From an uncultured Clostridia bacterium (GTDB lineage: Bacteria; Bacillota; Limnochordia; Darwinibacteriales; DTU012), in the NCBI GenBank assembly GCA_900019385.1, contig FIZJ01000006.1:209752-273751 (forward strand): 64,000 nucleotides of DNA, in the 5' to 3' direction. Below, in pieces: positions 50,991 through 60,176 of this stretch (its first letter is position 1; each line of letters starts with the position of its first letter). Position numbers and translations under genes: made by a program. Under the pieces are notes generated by a model that was given only the letters and a program-made list of their open reading frames with translations, was not told the DNA's origin and searched no databases.

Positions 50991-53090
50991 TTATGGCTGA
51001 AATTCCACTTCAATTACGGAACCTATCGGCACCCGCGCCCCTACTGCCGGATTTTGGCGCACCGCGATCCCACTGCCTTTAGGCCGGAACTGAAGCCCAA
51101 TCTCACTTACTAGTGTCGATGCGTCTCTCATGCTTTTGCCGATCAAGTTGGGCACTGTGACCATAATCGGTTCTGTTTCTTCATAAAACAGCAAGTTGAC
51201 CGCAGTCTGCGGCAGTACGCGGCTGCCTGGGCTGGGGATCTGATCCCGGACGATCTGGCCTTCATTCAAGGGATTCGCCGTCAATTTGTTTTCTTTAAGG
51301 ATCTTTTCCGCCTCAGCCGCTGGATAATTCTGGACATTTGGCACAATGACCATTTGCGACGATTGCGCAGCCGCCTGTCTGCGGGTTACACCTAAATACT
51401 CCAGGACTTTTTCCGTCACTGTTTGAAACACCGGTGCCGCCAACACACCGCCGTAGCGGACCTCTGTCTGGGGCTGGTACAAGACAACCAGTACCGCGAC
51501 TCTGGGGTTGTCTGCCGGCGCAAAACCAACAAACGAAGCAATCCTTTCTTCACCGTAACCGCCCTGTTCCGGCACCTCAGCCGTACCGGTCTTGCCTGCG
51601 ACTTCGAAGCCGATGATGCGGGCTCTGCTGCCCGAGCCGTTGTTCACCGCAGAAATCAGGAATTCTGTCAGTATCTTGCTGGTTTCAAACGCGATAGGCT
51701 GTGACACCACTTCTGGTTCTGTCCGTTTGATGATCTTGCCGTACTCATCCCTGATTTCCGCGACATAATATGGTTTCATCAGTTTGCCGCCGTTGGCGAC
51801 AGCACTGACAGCCGTCAACAGCTGGAGCGGAGTTACGGCTATCCCCTGGCCAAAACCGATGTTGGCCCAGCGAAGAGTCTCCCCATATACGACTTGCCCC
51901 GGCTTCGGCAGTATCCCTGCCGCCTCGCCGGGAAAATCAACACCGGTTTTTTTGCCGTAGCCAAATCCGGCCAAATATGGATAGAACCGCTCCGGGCCCA
52001 TCTCAACCGAAAGTTGGGCAAAAACGATGTTGTCGGAGCGTTCTATCGCTTCAAGGAATGTGATGTTTCTGTTGCCGTAGATGTTCGAACTGCGGACAGT
52101 GCCGCCGCCCACGTCCCATGAAGGGCCACTGTAAAACTGACGGTTTGCGTCTACAATGCCCAGATCCAGGGCTGCAGCCGCAGTGAAGATTTTAAAGGTG
52201 GAACCTGGCTCATACAAATCGGTGACGGCGATATTGCGGCGGTGTGCCGTAGGGTAGGCCTGATAATTGTTGGGATCAAAGGTTGGATAGACAGCATTGG
52301 CAAGAATGGCTCCTGTGTTGGGATCCATCACTAAAATGATCCCGGCGCTGCTTTTTGATGCGCTGACAGCGGACTGCAGTTCTTTTTCCGCAATGAACTG
52401 AACCGCCGCATCAAGGGTAAGGACCAAATCCCAGCCGTTGACAGGCGGCACCATGTCTTCCAGGCCGCCAGGAATCCGGCGCTGAACAGCGTCTTTCTCC
52501 ACCTTGAGTGTGCCTGGAGTGCCTTTCAGCAGATCATCATATTGGTATTCGATGCCTTCCAGGCCTTGGTTGTCGATGCCGGCGATGCCGATTACGTGCG
52601 CTGCAAGGGAGCCTTGGGGATAAAACCGCTGCGGCCTTGTAATCAGGCGAATTCCCGGTATGTTCAGTTCGCGGATGGCATTGGCGGCCTCAAGGCTGAG
52701 CTTCCGGGCCAGCCAGAAGTTTCTCTGCTTTGCGTCGTTTTCCACGAGCAGTGTCTCGATCTCATCGGCGCTCATATCCAAATATGGAGCAAGCAGTTCA
52801 GCAGCGGCGCGGGGATCACGGCCGCTGACGGGGATTACATGGATCGAATAAGCGTCGACGCTTCTCGCCAAAAGTTCATAATTCCGATCATAGATATTAC
52901 CGCGCTGTGGATCGATCAGTTCCGGCTGCAGCCGCTGAGCTTCCGCCAGGTTGGTATACCGGGCTTTGCTCCAAAGCTGCAGATATCCCAATCGAAAACA
53001 CAGCGCCGATGTCAATACAGCGAATATTAAAAACAACCCGGCACTACGCCGGCAAATACGCTTTCTATTGACCAATTCTCCCAGCTTCAA
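50991..53090 (-). CDS. Class B penicillin-binding protein with two PASTA domains (PbpB/SpoVD family)
   Basis: Transpeptidase of septal or spore cortex peptidoglycan. The 699-residue protein has an N-terminal helix (about 16-36), a dimerisation domain with RGNIYDRN, and the penicillin-binding domain with STFK (Ser297), SDN and KTG (AGKTGTAEVPE). Two PASTA repeats end the protein (VPNVQNYPAAEAEKILKENK and VPNLIGKSMRDASTLVSEIG onward). Two repeats resemble PbpB more than SpoVD, but only one copy lies here. TTG start, overlapping ftsL by 26 bases. Confidence 0.92.
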   Translation of the reverse strand: MKLGELVNRKRICRRSAGLFLIFAVLTSALCFRLGYLQLWSKARYTNLAEAQRLQPELIDPQRGNIYDRNYELLARSVDAYSIHVIPVSGRDPRAAAELLAPYLDMSADEIETLLVENDAKQRNFWLARKLSLEAANAIRELNIPGIRLITRPQRFYPQGSLAAHVIGIAGIDNQGLEGIEYQYDDLLKGTPGTLKVEKDAVQRRIPGGLEDMVPPVNGWDLVLTLDAAVQFIAEKELQSAVSASKSSAGIILVMDPNTGAILANAVYPTFDPNNYQAYPTAHRRNIAVTDLYEPGSTFKIFTAAAALDLGIVDANRQFYSGPSWDVGGGTVRSSNIYGNRNITFLEAIERSDNIVFAQLSVEMGPERFYPYLAGFGYGKKTGVDFPGEAAGILPKPGQVVYGETLRWANIGFGQGIAVTPLQLLTAVSAVANGGKLMKPYYVAEIRDEYGKIIKRTEPEVVSQPIAFETSKILTEFLISAVNNGSGSRARIIGFEVAGKTGTAEVPEQGGYGEERIASFVGFAPADNPRVAVLVVLYQPQTEVRYGGVLAAPVFQTVTEKVLEYLGVTRRQAAAQSSQMVIVPNVQNYPAAEAEKILKENKLTANPLNEGQIVRDQIPSPGSRVLPQTAVNLLFYEETEPIMVTVPNLIGKSMRDASTLVSEIGLQFRPKGSGIAVRQNPAVGARVPIGSVIEVEFQP

Positions 53091-53553
53091 CGCCCCCTAC
53101 CGGCAGCAGTTGGTTCAACCAGTCGGCAATCCGTGCGAACAAGTGGCTGTTCGGTTCCGCTTGTGTATCCATCCAACCTCCAGTGTCTGGATTGAGGTGC
53201 TGCTGGGTGTTGAGTACCAAGATCTGGGTACCTGCAGGATCCACCATTCCCAGTTCTTGCCTTGCAACGGCTTCAATGGTCGTCAGCCTGCTGGCTTCCT
53301 TAAGCGACAGCAGCAGATACTCCTGCTCTTGCTGAAGCTCAGCGAGCTGCCTCTCCATAATGCCTATTTCCAAGCTCAAGTGCATCGCCACTACCTGCTG
53401 ATGGAGATAGTAAAAGGCACAACAAACAACCAGCGCTGCCATAAGGCAAATCAACACCGGCAGTGGAACACGCTGCTTCCGTTTGCGGCTGCCGACAGGC
53501 AGAACCGCATTTGGCACCGGCTCATAATGATCCAGCTTCAGGGCAGGTTCCAT
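53065..53553 (-). CDS. ftsL: FtsL-like cell division protein
   Basis: A 162-residue bitopic protein: basic N-terminus (RKRKQR), a helix (LPVLICLMAALVVCCAFYYL, about 31-50) and a coiled coil (QVVAMHLSLEIGIMERQLAELQQEQEYLLL, in parts), followed by RLTTIEAVARQELGMVDP, typical of FtsL/DivIC proteins. The ATG at 53553 has GAGGAGG upstream and is two bases from the rsmH stop. Somewhat longer than Bacillus FtsL (117) owing to its C-terminal tail. Confidence 0.85.
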   Translation of the reverse strand: MEPALKLDHYEPVPNAVLPVGSRKRKQRVPLPVLICLMAALVVCCAFYYLHQQVVAMHLSLEIGIMERQLAELQQEQEYLLLSLKEASRLTTIEAVARQELGMVDPAGTQILVLNTQQHLNPDTGGWMDTQAEPNSHLFARIADWLNQLLPVGGVEAGRIGQ

Positions 53554-53554
53554 C

Positions 53555-54502
53555 TCACGTATCCTCCTCGGGTAGGCGTTCGCACACCCGCAGTTTCGCA
53601 CTTCGTGCTCTTGGATTGGCCGCCAGCTCGCTATCGCTGGCTGTAATTGGCTTCTTTGTTATCACAGTGACCAGCTGCCGCTTGCCGCAACTGCAAACGG
53701 GAAAATCCGGTGGGCAGGAACAAAGACTGCCGAGCTTGCTGAAATACTGCTTGACAATTCGGTCTTCCAACGAATGAAAGGTGATCACGCACAGCCGCCC
53801 TCCTGGCCTCAGCCGTTCGACCGCTTTCTCCAAGGCCTCCGCCAAAGCCCCCAGTTCATCATTGACTGCTATCCGAAGCGCTTGGAACGTCCGCTTGGCT
53901 GGATGGGCCCCTTCTGAACGGGCTTTTTTGGGGACAGCCGCTTTGATGATTGAAACCAGTTCGCCTGTGGTCTCGATCGGCCTGCTTTGGCGGTGTATAA
54001 CGATGAACTCGGCAATTCTGGCTGCCCAGCGCTCTTCACCGTATTCTTTGATGATCCTGGCAAGTTCCCGCTTAGACAGGTTGTTGACCAGATCATAAGC
54101 GGAAACCTGCCCGGTTGGATCCATGCGCATATCCAAACGCGCGTCTTGCTGATAGCTGAAACCTCGTTCTGCTTGGTCCAGTTGAGGCGACGACACACCC
54201 AGATCCATAACAATACCGTCGACTGCTTCGGTGTTCAGAGTATCGAGGATCTGATCCAGATTGCGGAAATTGCCGTGGACAAACTCAACGTTTGCACTGA
54301 AATCGGTCAATCTCCGTTTTGCCGCTTCCAGAGCATAGGGATCGCGGTCGATCCCGATCACACGGCAGTCGGGCTGAGCCTTAAGCATTTCCAGGCTGTG
54401 CCCTCCTCCCCCCAGAGTACAGTCAACATAGATTCCTCGGGGTTTCAGACGTAATGCCTGGATTGTTTCTTTGGCCAAAACCGGTTGATGATCAAATTCC
54501 AC
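53555..54502 (-). CDS. rsmH: 16S rRNA m4C1402 methyltransferase RsmH
   Basis: SAM-dependent enzyme modifying the decoding centre. The 315-residue product has HQPVLAKETIQAL, the SAM loop DCTLGGGGHSLEML (about 28-41), DLGVSSPQLD, ARSEGAHPAKRTFQALRI and VITFHSLEDRIVK. GTG start with AAGGATGAACTGGC upstream, 24 bases after mraZ. Confidence 0.97.
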   Translation of the reverse strand: MEFDHQPVLAKETIQALRLKPRGIYVDCTLGGGGHSLEMLKAQPDCRVIGIDRDPYALEAAKRRLTDFSANVEFVHGNFRNLDQILDTLNTEAVDGIVMDLGVSSPQLDQAERGFSYQQDARLDMRMDPTGQVSAYDLVNNLSKRELARIIKEYGEERWAARIAEFIVIHRQSRPIETTGELVSIIKAAVPKKARSEGAHPAKRTFQALRIAVNDELGALAEALEKAVERLRPGGRLCVITFHSLEDRIVKQYFSKLGSLCSCPPDFPVCSCGKRQLVTVITKKPITASDSELAANPRARSAKLRVCERLPEEDT

Positions 54503-54525
54503 GCCAGTTCATCCTTATGATCCGC

Positions 54526-54957
54526 TCAGATTCCCAGTTCGACAATGTTTTCCGCGATTTCCTCATAAGACTCCTCAGCTTGCTGCATATATTCTTCCCA
54601 ACGTTGCCGGCTCCAAATCTCGATCCGGCTCGAGACACCGATTACCACCACATCTTTTTCAATATCCGCGTACTCCCGCAGGTTTTGCGGAATGTTGATT
54701 CTTCCCTGCTTGTCCAGCTCACATTCAGTAGCCCCGGAAAAGAAAAACCGCACAAACTGCCGAGCTGTGGACTTGGTCAGAGGCAGAGCTTTCAGTTTTT
54801 CCTCCAGTACGCTCCACTCGGAATGGGGGAACAGAAAAAGACAGTTATCCAAGCCCCGTGTCATAACGCCCGTCTCCCCAAGCACTTCACGGAACTTGGC
54901 AGGTATGATCAATCTTCCCTTGTTGTCTAGTGAATGCTGGAATTCGCCCATGAACAT
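54526..54957 (-). CDS. mraZ: Transcriptional regulator MraZ
   Basis: A 143-residue DNA-binding protein with two AbrB-like halves: [24 protein letters not shown] and [22 protein letters not shown] (each read in parts). It represses the dcw operon in characterised species and heads it here. ATG 54957 has GAGGTG eight bases upstream. Three GTGG boxes lie directly upstream. Confidence 0.96.
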   Translation of the reverse strand: MFMGEFQHSLDNKGRLIIPAKFREVLGETGVMTRGLDNCLFLFPHSEWSVLEEKLKALPLTKSTARQFVRFFFSGATECELDKQGRINIPQNLREYADIEKDVVVIGVSSRIEIWSRQRWEEYMQQAEESYEEIAENIVELGI

Positions 54958-54981
54958 GAGCTGTTCACCTCTTCGGGAAGT

Positions 54982-55010
54982 CCCCCACTTTGCCCCACAA
55001 TCTACCACTT
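54982..55010 (-). promoter_or_regulatory. Triple MraZ box upstream of mraZ
   Basis: On the minus strand GTGG occurs three times with an exact 10-base period (GTGGT, GTGGGG, GTGGGGG). MraZ proteins are known to bind two to four TGGG-type direct repeats with about 10-base spacing upstream of their own operon. Confidence 0.75.
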
Positions 55011-55056
55011 GTTGACATTATTTCGGTAAGAATTGCGAAATTCCTGCTTCCTGAAA

Positions 55057-55111
55057 TAAAAAAAACTCTGATCAGTGTCAGAGTTTTCGTCCGAAGCCTG
55101 GATCGGCTTCG
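55057..55111 (-). terminator. Tandem hairpins ending rnpB
   Basis: Downstream of rnpB on the minus strand, a CGAAGCC / GGCTTCG hairpin (55092-55111) is followed by a 10-bp AAAACTCTGA / TCAGAGTTTT hairpin (55062-55087) that ends in eight T. Confidence 0.88.
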
Positions 55112-55122
55112 TTTGGCCTGCT

Positions 55123-55449
55123 AAGTGAATTTATAAGCCGAGTTCTGTCGAGGATGATCATCTATCTGGGACATTAGTCGCCTAATGCCTCATGCGGCCA
55201 ACCCGGGAGTCAAGCGGAACGGGCAATTCCTTCTCCCCTATTTGGCCTTGCTCCGGATGGGGTTTGCCTAGCCAGTTAGTCACCTAACCGCTGGTGAGCT
55301 CTTACCTCACCTTTTCACCCTTACCTATGCAGGCGGTATGTTTCTGTGGCACTTTCCTTGGGGTTGCCCCCACTGGGCGTTACCCAGCATCCTGCCCTGC
55401 GGAGCTCGGACTTTCCTCGGGAAAAATCCCGCGATCATCTAATCCACTT
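55123..55449 (-). ncRNA. rnpB: RNase P RNA, bacterial type A
   Basis: About 327 nt. Conserved core P4 and neighbours are visible on the minus strand: GAGGAAAGTCCGAGCTCC, CAGGGCAGGATGCTGG, TAACGCC, then GGCAAACCCCATCCGGAGCA and AAGGCCAAATAGG, and near the 3' end AGAACTCGGCTTATA. P1 is closed by a 9-bp pairing of AAGTGGATT (55449-55441) with AATTCACTT (55131-55123), which sets the ends within a few bases. The helix set fits type A rather than the Bacillus type B. It has its own promoter and terminator. Confidence 0.95.
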
Positions 55450-55461
55450 AACAGCACAAAA

Positions 55462-55490
55462 AGTATATCACATGTCTGCCCCAAGTGCAA
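55462..55490 (-). promoter_or_regulatory. Sigma-A promoter of rnpB
   Basis: TTGCAC and TATACT on the minus strand are separated by 17 bases, placing the start of transcription near 55455, a few bases before P1 of the RNA. Confidence 0.85.
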
Positions 55491-55505
55491 ATCCATGATT
55501 TTCTC

Positions 55506-55691
55506 TCAACTGCGGGTAGCTCCCAGTAAATCCTTGTAGGTGTCCGCGTCCATACCGATATCAACCTTGCGCACCACAATATCCGACCCCTTTTCCCGAG
55601 CACAATCCACGCATCTCTTCGTCTGTGGCAGAGCCTTAAGCCTCTCCTCAGGAATCGCTTTTCCGCAGATCACGCATTTTCGTGGAGCCAT
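55506..55691 (-). CDS. Small TraR/DksA-type zinc-finger protein
   Basis: A 61-residue protein with a four-cysteine zinc finger: CVIC near residues 6-9 and CVDC at about 27-30, with IPEERLKALPQTKRCVDCA between, as in the DksA/TraR C4 domain. There is no coiled coil with the acidic tip needed to enter RNA polymerase, so it is unlikely to act like DksA itself. The ATG at 55691 has AAGGTGG upstream. It is placed between the Nif3-family gene and rnpB. Role unknown. Confidence 0.8.
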   Translation of the reverse strand: MAPRKCVICGKAIPEERLKALPQTKRCVDCAREKGSDIVVRKVDIGMDADTYKDLLGATRS

Positions 55692-55716
55692 GCTTCTCAC
55701 CACCTTGATTTGGGAC

Positions 55717-56496
55717 TCAGTATCTAAACGGGTCTTCGCCCTCCCATAATTCCGTTACAGTTACGGTAGGCAGCTTGGTCCGAAGATAAGCGGCTACCTT
55801 GGTAATCATGATGCTTTCGGTGGCATAATGCCCGGCGTCGATCACCGCAAGCCCCAGCGCCGCCGCATCCAACGCGGCATGATACTTCACATCTCCGGTA
55901 ATCAAGACATCCGCATGCTTGGACCAGGCAGCGTGAATCAAATCGCTGCCGGATCCGCCGCAGACAGCAATCTTGCTGCAAAGTGCCTGGGGATCTCCCA
56001 CATACCTTACTTGTGTCCGCCACATTTTGCCAAGCTTCGCTGCCAAGTCAGCCAGTGAGATAGGATCAAGAGAACCTATCCTGCCTAAACCATGCTCCTG
56101 ATTCAAATCAGGCTCTAGAATCCTGTGGTTGCGCAGCCCAATTGATTCCGCCAACCAGTAGTTTAACCCGAATTGGGCCCGATCCAGGTTCGTATGGCAG
56201 GCATAGACAGCGATCCTATGGCTAAGCAGTTTCTGAATGGCTCGCCCTACCGGCAGATCAGTGTCCACAGCCTTGAGGGGTTTGAAGATCAGGGGATGGT
56301 GAGCGACTATCAGGTCTGCCTGATCAGTGACGGCTCTTTCCACAGCATTTTCCGTTACCGTCAGGGTAACCATGATTCTTTCGACTATTGCCGCCCTAGA
56401 ACCAATCTGCAGGCCTGAATTGTCCCACGCCGAGGCAAGCTCAGGCGGCGCCAGCGCTTCCATCGCTTTGACGCACGCGTCAACCGTCACTGACAT
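55717..56496 (-). CDS. Nif3-like dinuclear metal centre protein
   Basis: A 259-residue member of the NIF3/YqfO/GTP cyclohydrolase I type 2 family: AWDNSGLQIGS, the metal-binding AHHPLIFKPLK, YACHTNLD, VLITGDVKYH and the C-terminal DAGHYATE. It lacks the PII-like insert that makes Bacillus YqfO about 370 residues, so it is the short form. ATG 56496 has AGGTGATTAC upstream. The biochemical role of the family is unsettled. Confidence 0.92.
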   Translation of the reverse strand: MSVTVDACVKAMEALAPPELASAWDNSGLQIGSRAAIVERIMVTLTVTENAVERAVTDQADLIVAHHPLIFKPLKAVDTDLPVGRAIQKLLSHRIAVYACHTNLDRAQFGLNYWLAESIGLRNHRILEPDLNQEHGLGRIGSLDPISLADLAAKLGKMWRTQVRYVGDPQALCSKIAVCGGSGSDLIHAAWSKHADVLITGDVKYHAALDAAALGLAVIDAGHYATESIMITKVAAYLRTKLPTVTVTELWEGEDPFRY

Positions 56497-56633
56497 GTAA
56501 TCACCTGTTCCCCACCATCTTAGATCATATGCCCAAATCGGGATTGTGTGACCCAATCAATGGTGGCATCCTTCAATATTGTTTATATATTTCGACCTCC
56601 GATCTGTATATTCCTTCTCATGCGGGTTTGAGG

Positions 56634-58412
56634 CTACACCGCATGCAGATACTTGTACTGGACAGTATACAGCTGGTGGTAAATACCTTTGCGCGCCATC
56701 AGCTGCTCATGGGTGCCAATTTCTGCAATCCTGCCTTTGTCCACCACCATGATCCGGTCTGCGTTGCGAATGGTGGACAGACGGTGGGCAATCACAAACG
56801 AAGTGCGTCCCTCGAGCAGCTTGTTAATGGCTTTCTGCAGCAGAATCTCGGTATGAGTATCCACGCTGGAGGTAGCTTCGTCAAGAATCAGGATCTGGGG
56901 GTCGGCCAAAAGCACTCTGGCGAAACAGATCAGCTGCCGCTGGCCTATGGATAGGCGGGAACCCCGCTCATTGACCATGGTTTGGTAGCCGTTTTCCATC
57001 TCCTTGATGAAATCGTGGGCGTAGACCGCCTTGGCTACTTCGATCACTTCATCTTCACTGGCGTCGAGTTTGCCGTAGCGGATGTTGTCCATCACTGTCC
57101 CGGAAAAAACGAACGGATCCTGGAGCATGACGCCGATTTTTGACCTTAAAGATCCTAGATCAAGATATCTGATGTCATGACCGTCGATCAGAATCTGGCC
57201 TTGGACCGGATCGTAAAACCTGGCCAATAGATTGATGATTGTGGATTTGCCTGAGCCGGTCGGCCCCACCAAGGCGATCGTCTCACCTGGCTGAACCACA
57301 AAATTGATGCCGTGCAGTACCGGCTTTTCTGGTTCGTAATGGAAATAGACATCCCGGAATTCCACTCTGCCTTGAATCCGTTCCAGTCTTTCCTCCGACA
57401 GGTTGAGGACCTGCGGTTTTTGATCCAGCAGTTCAAAGATACGTTCCGAGGAAGCCATGGCCACCAGCAGCTGATTGTAAAAATTGCTCAGCATCCGCAC
57501 CGGTGCCCAGAAACGTTCCAGGTACAGTGAGAAAGAGATCACCACTCCTGGTGTGACTCCCTCGATCGCCAGCAGTTTCGACCCATACCAGTAGACGATT
57601 ATTGTGCCGATAATCGAGACCAAGTGGACAGCCGGGCCGAAGGCGGCGTTGAGGCGGATGGCCCGCATCCAAGAGTTGAACACATCACCGATCACTTCGT
57701 GGAACAGGCGGTTGTTCTCTTTTTGCCTGACAAAAGCCTGAATCACTCTCATCCCGGTGATGTTCTCGTGCAGATAGGCATTCATATTGGCGACCTTCTT
57801 GCGCATGTCGCGCCAGCGGCGTTTGATTTCATTCCTGGTCAGAACCAACAGCGTCATGAACAAAGGCGCCGATGCCAAAGTGACCAAGGCCAGCTTGGCG
57901 TGGATGGCGAACATGGCGATGGCGATCACTATCAGTACCGACACTTCTGAAATCACATTGACAAACCCGTTGGTGAACAGCTGATTGAGGGTGTTGACAT
58001 CGTTGACGATCCGCACCATGACCTTGCCGGCGGAGTTGTTGTCAAAAAAGTTGAGGGATAGGCCCTGGATATGATTGAACAAATCGCGCCGCAGATCATA
58101 CAGCACGTACTGGCCGGTGCGGTTGCCGAACTGGATCTTGTAACGGGTAAAGATGTAACCCAACACCACGGCAGCCGCGTAAGCCAGCGTCACCGCCACC
58201 AGAAGCCCGGTTTTGCGGGCCGGGATGAACTCATCGACCGCCAACTGCACGATGTATGGGCTTGAGTTGTCGATGATTGTCGCGGCAAACATCAACAGGA
58301 TCGTGATCAGTACCTGCTTCCGGTATGGCTTGAGGTACTGCATCAACCGTTTCAACTGGCCAACGTCCAGTGCTTTCACATCTGCCTCTTCTGTTTTGTA
58401 ATTAGCCCGCAC
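56634..58412 (-). CDS. ABC exporter half-transporter, subunit 2 (canonical Walker B, variant signature)
   Basis: A 592-residue half-transporter with six N-terminal helices and a C-terminal nucleotide-binding domain: Walker A GPTGSGKS, a variant signature LSIGQRQ, and Walker B ILILDEATSSVD with the catalytic glutamate. It begins one base after the stop of the other half, so both are made together. The signature change pairs with the change in the partner's Walker B, the pattern of heterodimeric exporters such as BmrCD and TM287/288. Substrate unknown, possibly a drug or lipid. Confidence 0.93.
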   Translation of the reverse strand: MRANYKTEEADVKALDVGQLKRLMQYLKPYRKQVLITILLMFAATIIDNSSPYIVQLAVDEFIPARKTGLLVAVTLAYAAAVVLGYIFTRYKIQFGNRTGQYVLYDLRRDLFNHIQGLSLNFFDNNSAGKVMVRIVNDVNTLNQLFTNGFVNVISEVSVLIVIAIAMFAIHAKLALVTLASAPLFMTLLVLTRNEIKRRWRDMRKKVANMNAYLHENITGMRVIQAFVRQKENNRLFHEVIGDVFNSWMRAIRLNAAFGPAVHLVSIIGTIIVYWYGSKLLAIEGVTPGVVISFSLYLERFWAPVRMLSNFYNQLLVAMASSERIFELLDQKPQVLNLSEERLERIQGRVEFRDVYFHYEPEKPVLHGINFVVQPGETIALVGPTGSGKSTIINLLARFYDPVQGQILIDGHDIRYLDLGSLRSKIGVMLQDPFVFSGTVMDNIRYGKLDASEDEVIEVAKAVYAHDFIKEMENGYQTMVNERGSRLSIGQRQLICFARVLLADPQILILDEATSSVDTHTEILLQKAINKLLEGRTSFVIAHRLSTIRNADRIMVVDKGRIAEIGTHEQLMARKGIYHQLYTVQYKYLHAV

Positions 58413-60176
58413 TTACCCAATCCTCCCCGATACTAGTTCTAGTCCGCCCGCATTGGCTTTGTATTCACTGTACTGCTCGATGAATGTCCGATAGTATCTC
58501 CCGCCCAGTCTGATCAGCTCCTGGTGCGTCCCCCGTTCCACAATCCGGCCGTTTTCCAGCACCAGAATCTGATCCGCGTCCTTCACCGACGAAATGCGGT
58601 GAGCCACAATCAAAACGGTCCGGTCATGCATAAGTCCTTTCAATGTCTGCTGAATCTGATGCTCGGTTTCCATATCCACACTGGAGGTGGCATCGTCCAG
58701 GATCAGGATCTTGGGATTGGTGATTATCGCCCGGGCGATGGCGATCCGCTGCCGCTGCCCGCCTGAAAGACCGATTCCCCGTTCACCGATGATCGTGTCG
58801 TATCCGTCGGGCATCTGCACAATAAACTCATGGGCCCCGGCAATCTTCGCCGCCTGTTCGATCTGCTCTCTGGGGGCGTTGGGCACGGCGAAAGCTATGT
58901 TGTTGGCGATCGTGTCTGAGAAGAGGAATGTTTCCTGAAAAACAATGCCGATATGCCTGCGCAGGTCGTTGTAATCGTATTCCTGCACATTGATCCCGTC
59001 CACCAGCACTTCACCTTCAGTGCAGTCGTAAAACCTGGCAATCAAGTTGAGAATAGTGGATTTGCCCGACCCTGTGCTGCCCATGATGGCAGTGGTCGTC
59101 CCCGGCTTGACCACAAAGGAGACATCCTGGAGCACCATCTGCTCGCCGTAGTTGAAATTGACATGCCTGAATTCAATCTCGCCTCGGCAGTCGGGTTTGG
59201 ACAGGGCATTTGATTTATTGGCAAGCATGGGCGTTTCATCCATCAGCTCAAAGACTTTCTCCAGCGAAGCCTTGGCGTTTTCCCACTGGTTCACCAGTTG
59301 GGAAGCGTTGTTGATGGGGCCCGAAAGCATCCCGACATAAGCGTTGAAGGCAACCAAAACTCCGAGGGTGATCCGCCCCCGGATCACAAGATACCCTCCC
59401 AAAAGCAGAATGATCACCGTGCTAAAGCCGCTGATCAGCCTCCGGACAGGAATATAGACCGAACGGATATCGGCAGCGAGGATATTGTTCTCATTCCACC
59501 TCACCGCCACTTGATCCAGTTTGTCTTTTTCAAATTCCTCGCGCCCAAAGGCCTTGACTACCCGGATTCCTGTCAGGTTTTCCTGAACTGTTGAACTTAA
59601 GTCCTCGAAAGTCACCCGCACCTCGCGGTAGACAGGCCTGAGGCGGGCAGACATGGCCCGCATCGTAAAATAGGTGACCGGGACAATGACCACCAAGGCC
59701 AAAGTCATTGGAGCGCTGAACGAAATCATCATGGCGAGAGTGGTTACAATCTGGAACAGGCCTTCGAACACTTGAATGTAAAACGAACTCAACAGTTCCC
59801 GCACTGCCTGCAAGTCTCCCACCAGCCGGTTCATGAGTGTGCCAGTCCTGACCTGATCATAATAACTAAAGGATTGGTTGAGCAGCTTGCGGTACAAGTC
59901 ACTGCGGAAATCATAGAGAACCTTTTGCGAAGTGTATTCGAAAATATAACTGCGCAGGTATTCAAAGACGATGCGTACAACCGTCAACCCGGCAAGCAAA
60001 ACAGTGAGCGAACCAATCACGTCGAACTCTCCGGCGACCAGCACTCTGTCCACCAGATCCTTTGTGGTGACTGGTATGTAAAGCCCGGCGATAACTGCGC
60101 CGATGGACAGGATTGATGCGGCGATGTTTAAACCAAGGTATTTCCGGGAATAGGCAATCAACCGCTTAAAGTGCAT
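58413..60176 (-). CDS. ABC exporter half-transporter, subunit 1 (degenerate Walker B)
   Basis: A 587-residue half-transporter: six helices, Walker A GSTGSGKS, canonical signature LSGGQRQRIAIARA, and Walker B ILILDDATSSVD, where aspartate replaces the catalytic glutamate. So its own ATP site is catalytically weak, while its signature completes the active site of subunit 2. The ATG overlaps the end of the LacI-type regulator gene by 19 bases. Ribosome site GGAGG is rather distant. Confidence 0.93.
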   Translation of the reverse strand: MHFKRLIAYSRKYLGLNIAASILSIGAVIAGLYIPVTTKDLVDRVLVAGEFDVIGSLTVLLAGLTVVRIVFEYLRSYIFEYTSQKVLYDFRSDLYRKLLNQSFSYYDQVRTGTLMNRLVGDLQAVRELLSSFYIQVFEGLFQIVTTLAMMISFSAPMTLALVVIVPVTYFTMRAMSARLRPVYREVRVTFEDLSSTVQENLTGIRVVKAFGREEFEKDKLDQVAVRWNENNILAADIRSVYIPVRRLISGFSTVIILLLGGYLVIRGRITLGVLVAFNAYVGMLSGPINNASQLVNQWENAKASLEKVFELMDETPMLANKSNALSKPDCRGEIEFRHVNFNYGEQMVLQDVSFVVKPGTTTAIMGSTGSGKSTILNLIARFYDCTEGEVLVDGINVQEYDYNDLRRHIGIVFQETFLFSDTIANNIAFAVPNAPREQIEQAAKIAGAHEFIVQMPDGYDTIIGERGIGLSGGQRQRIAIARAIITNPKILILDDATSSVDMETEHQIQQTLKGLMHDRTVLIVAHRISSVKDADQILVLENGRIVERGTHQELIRLGGRYYRTFIEQYSEYKANAGGLELVSGRIG

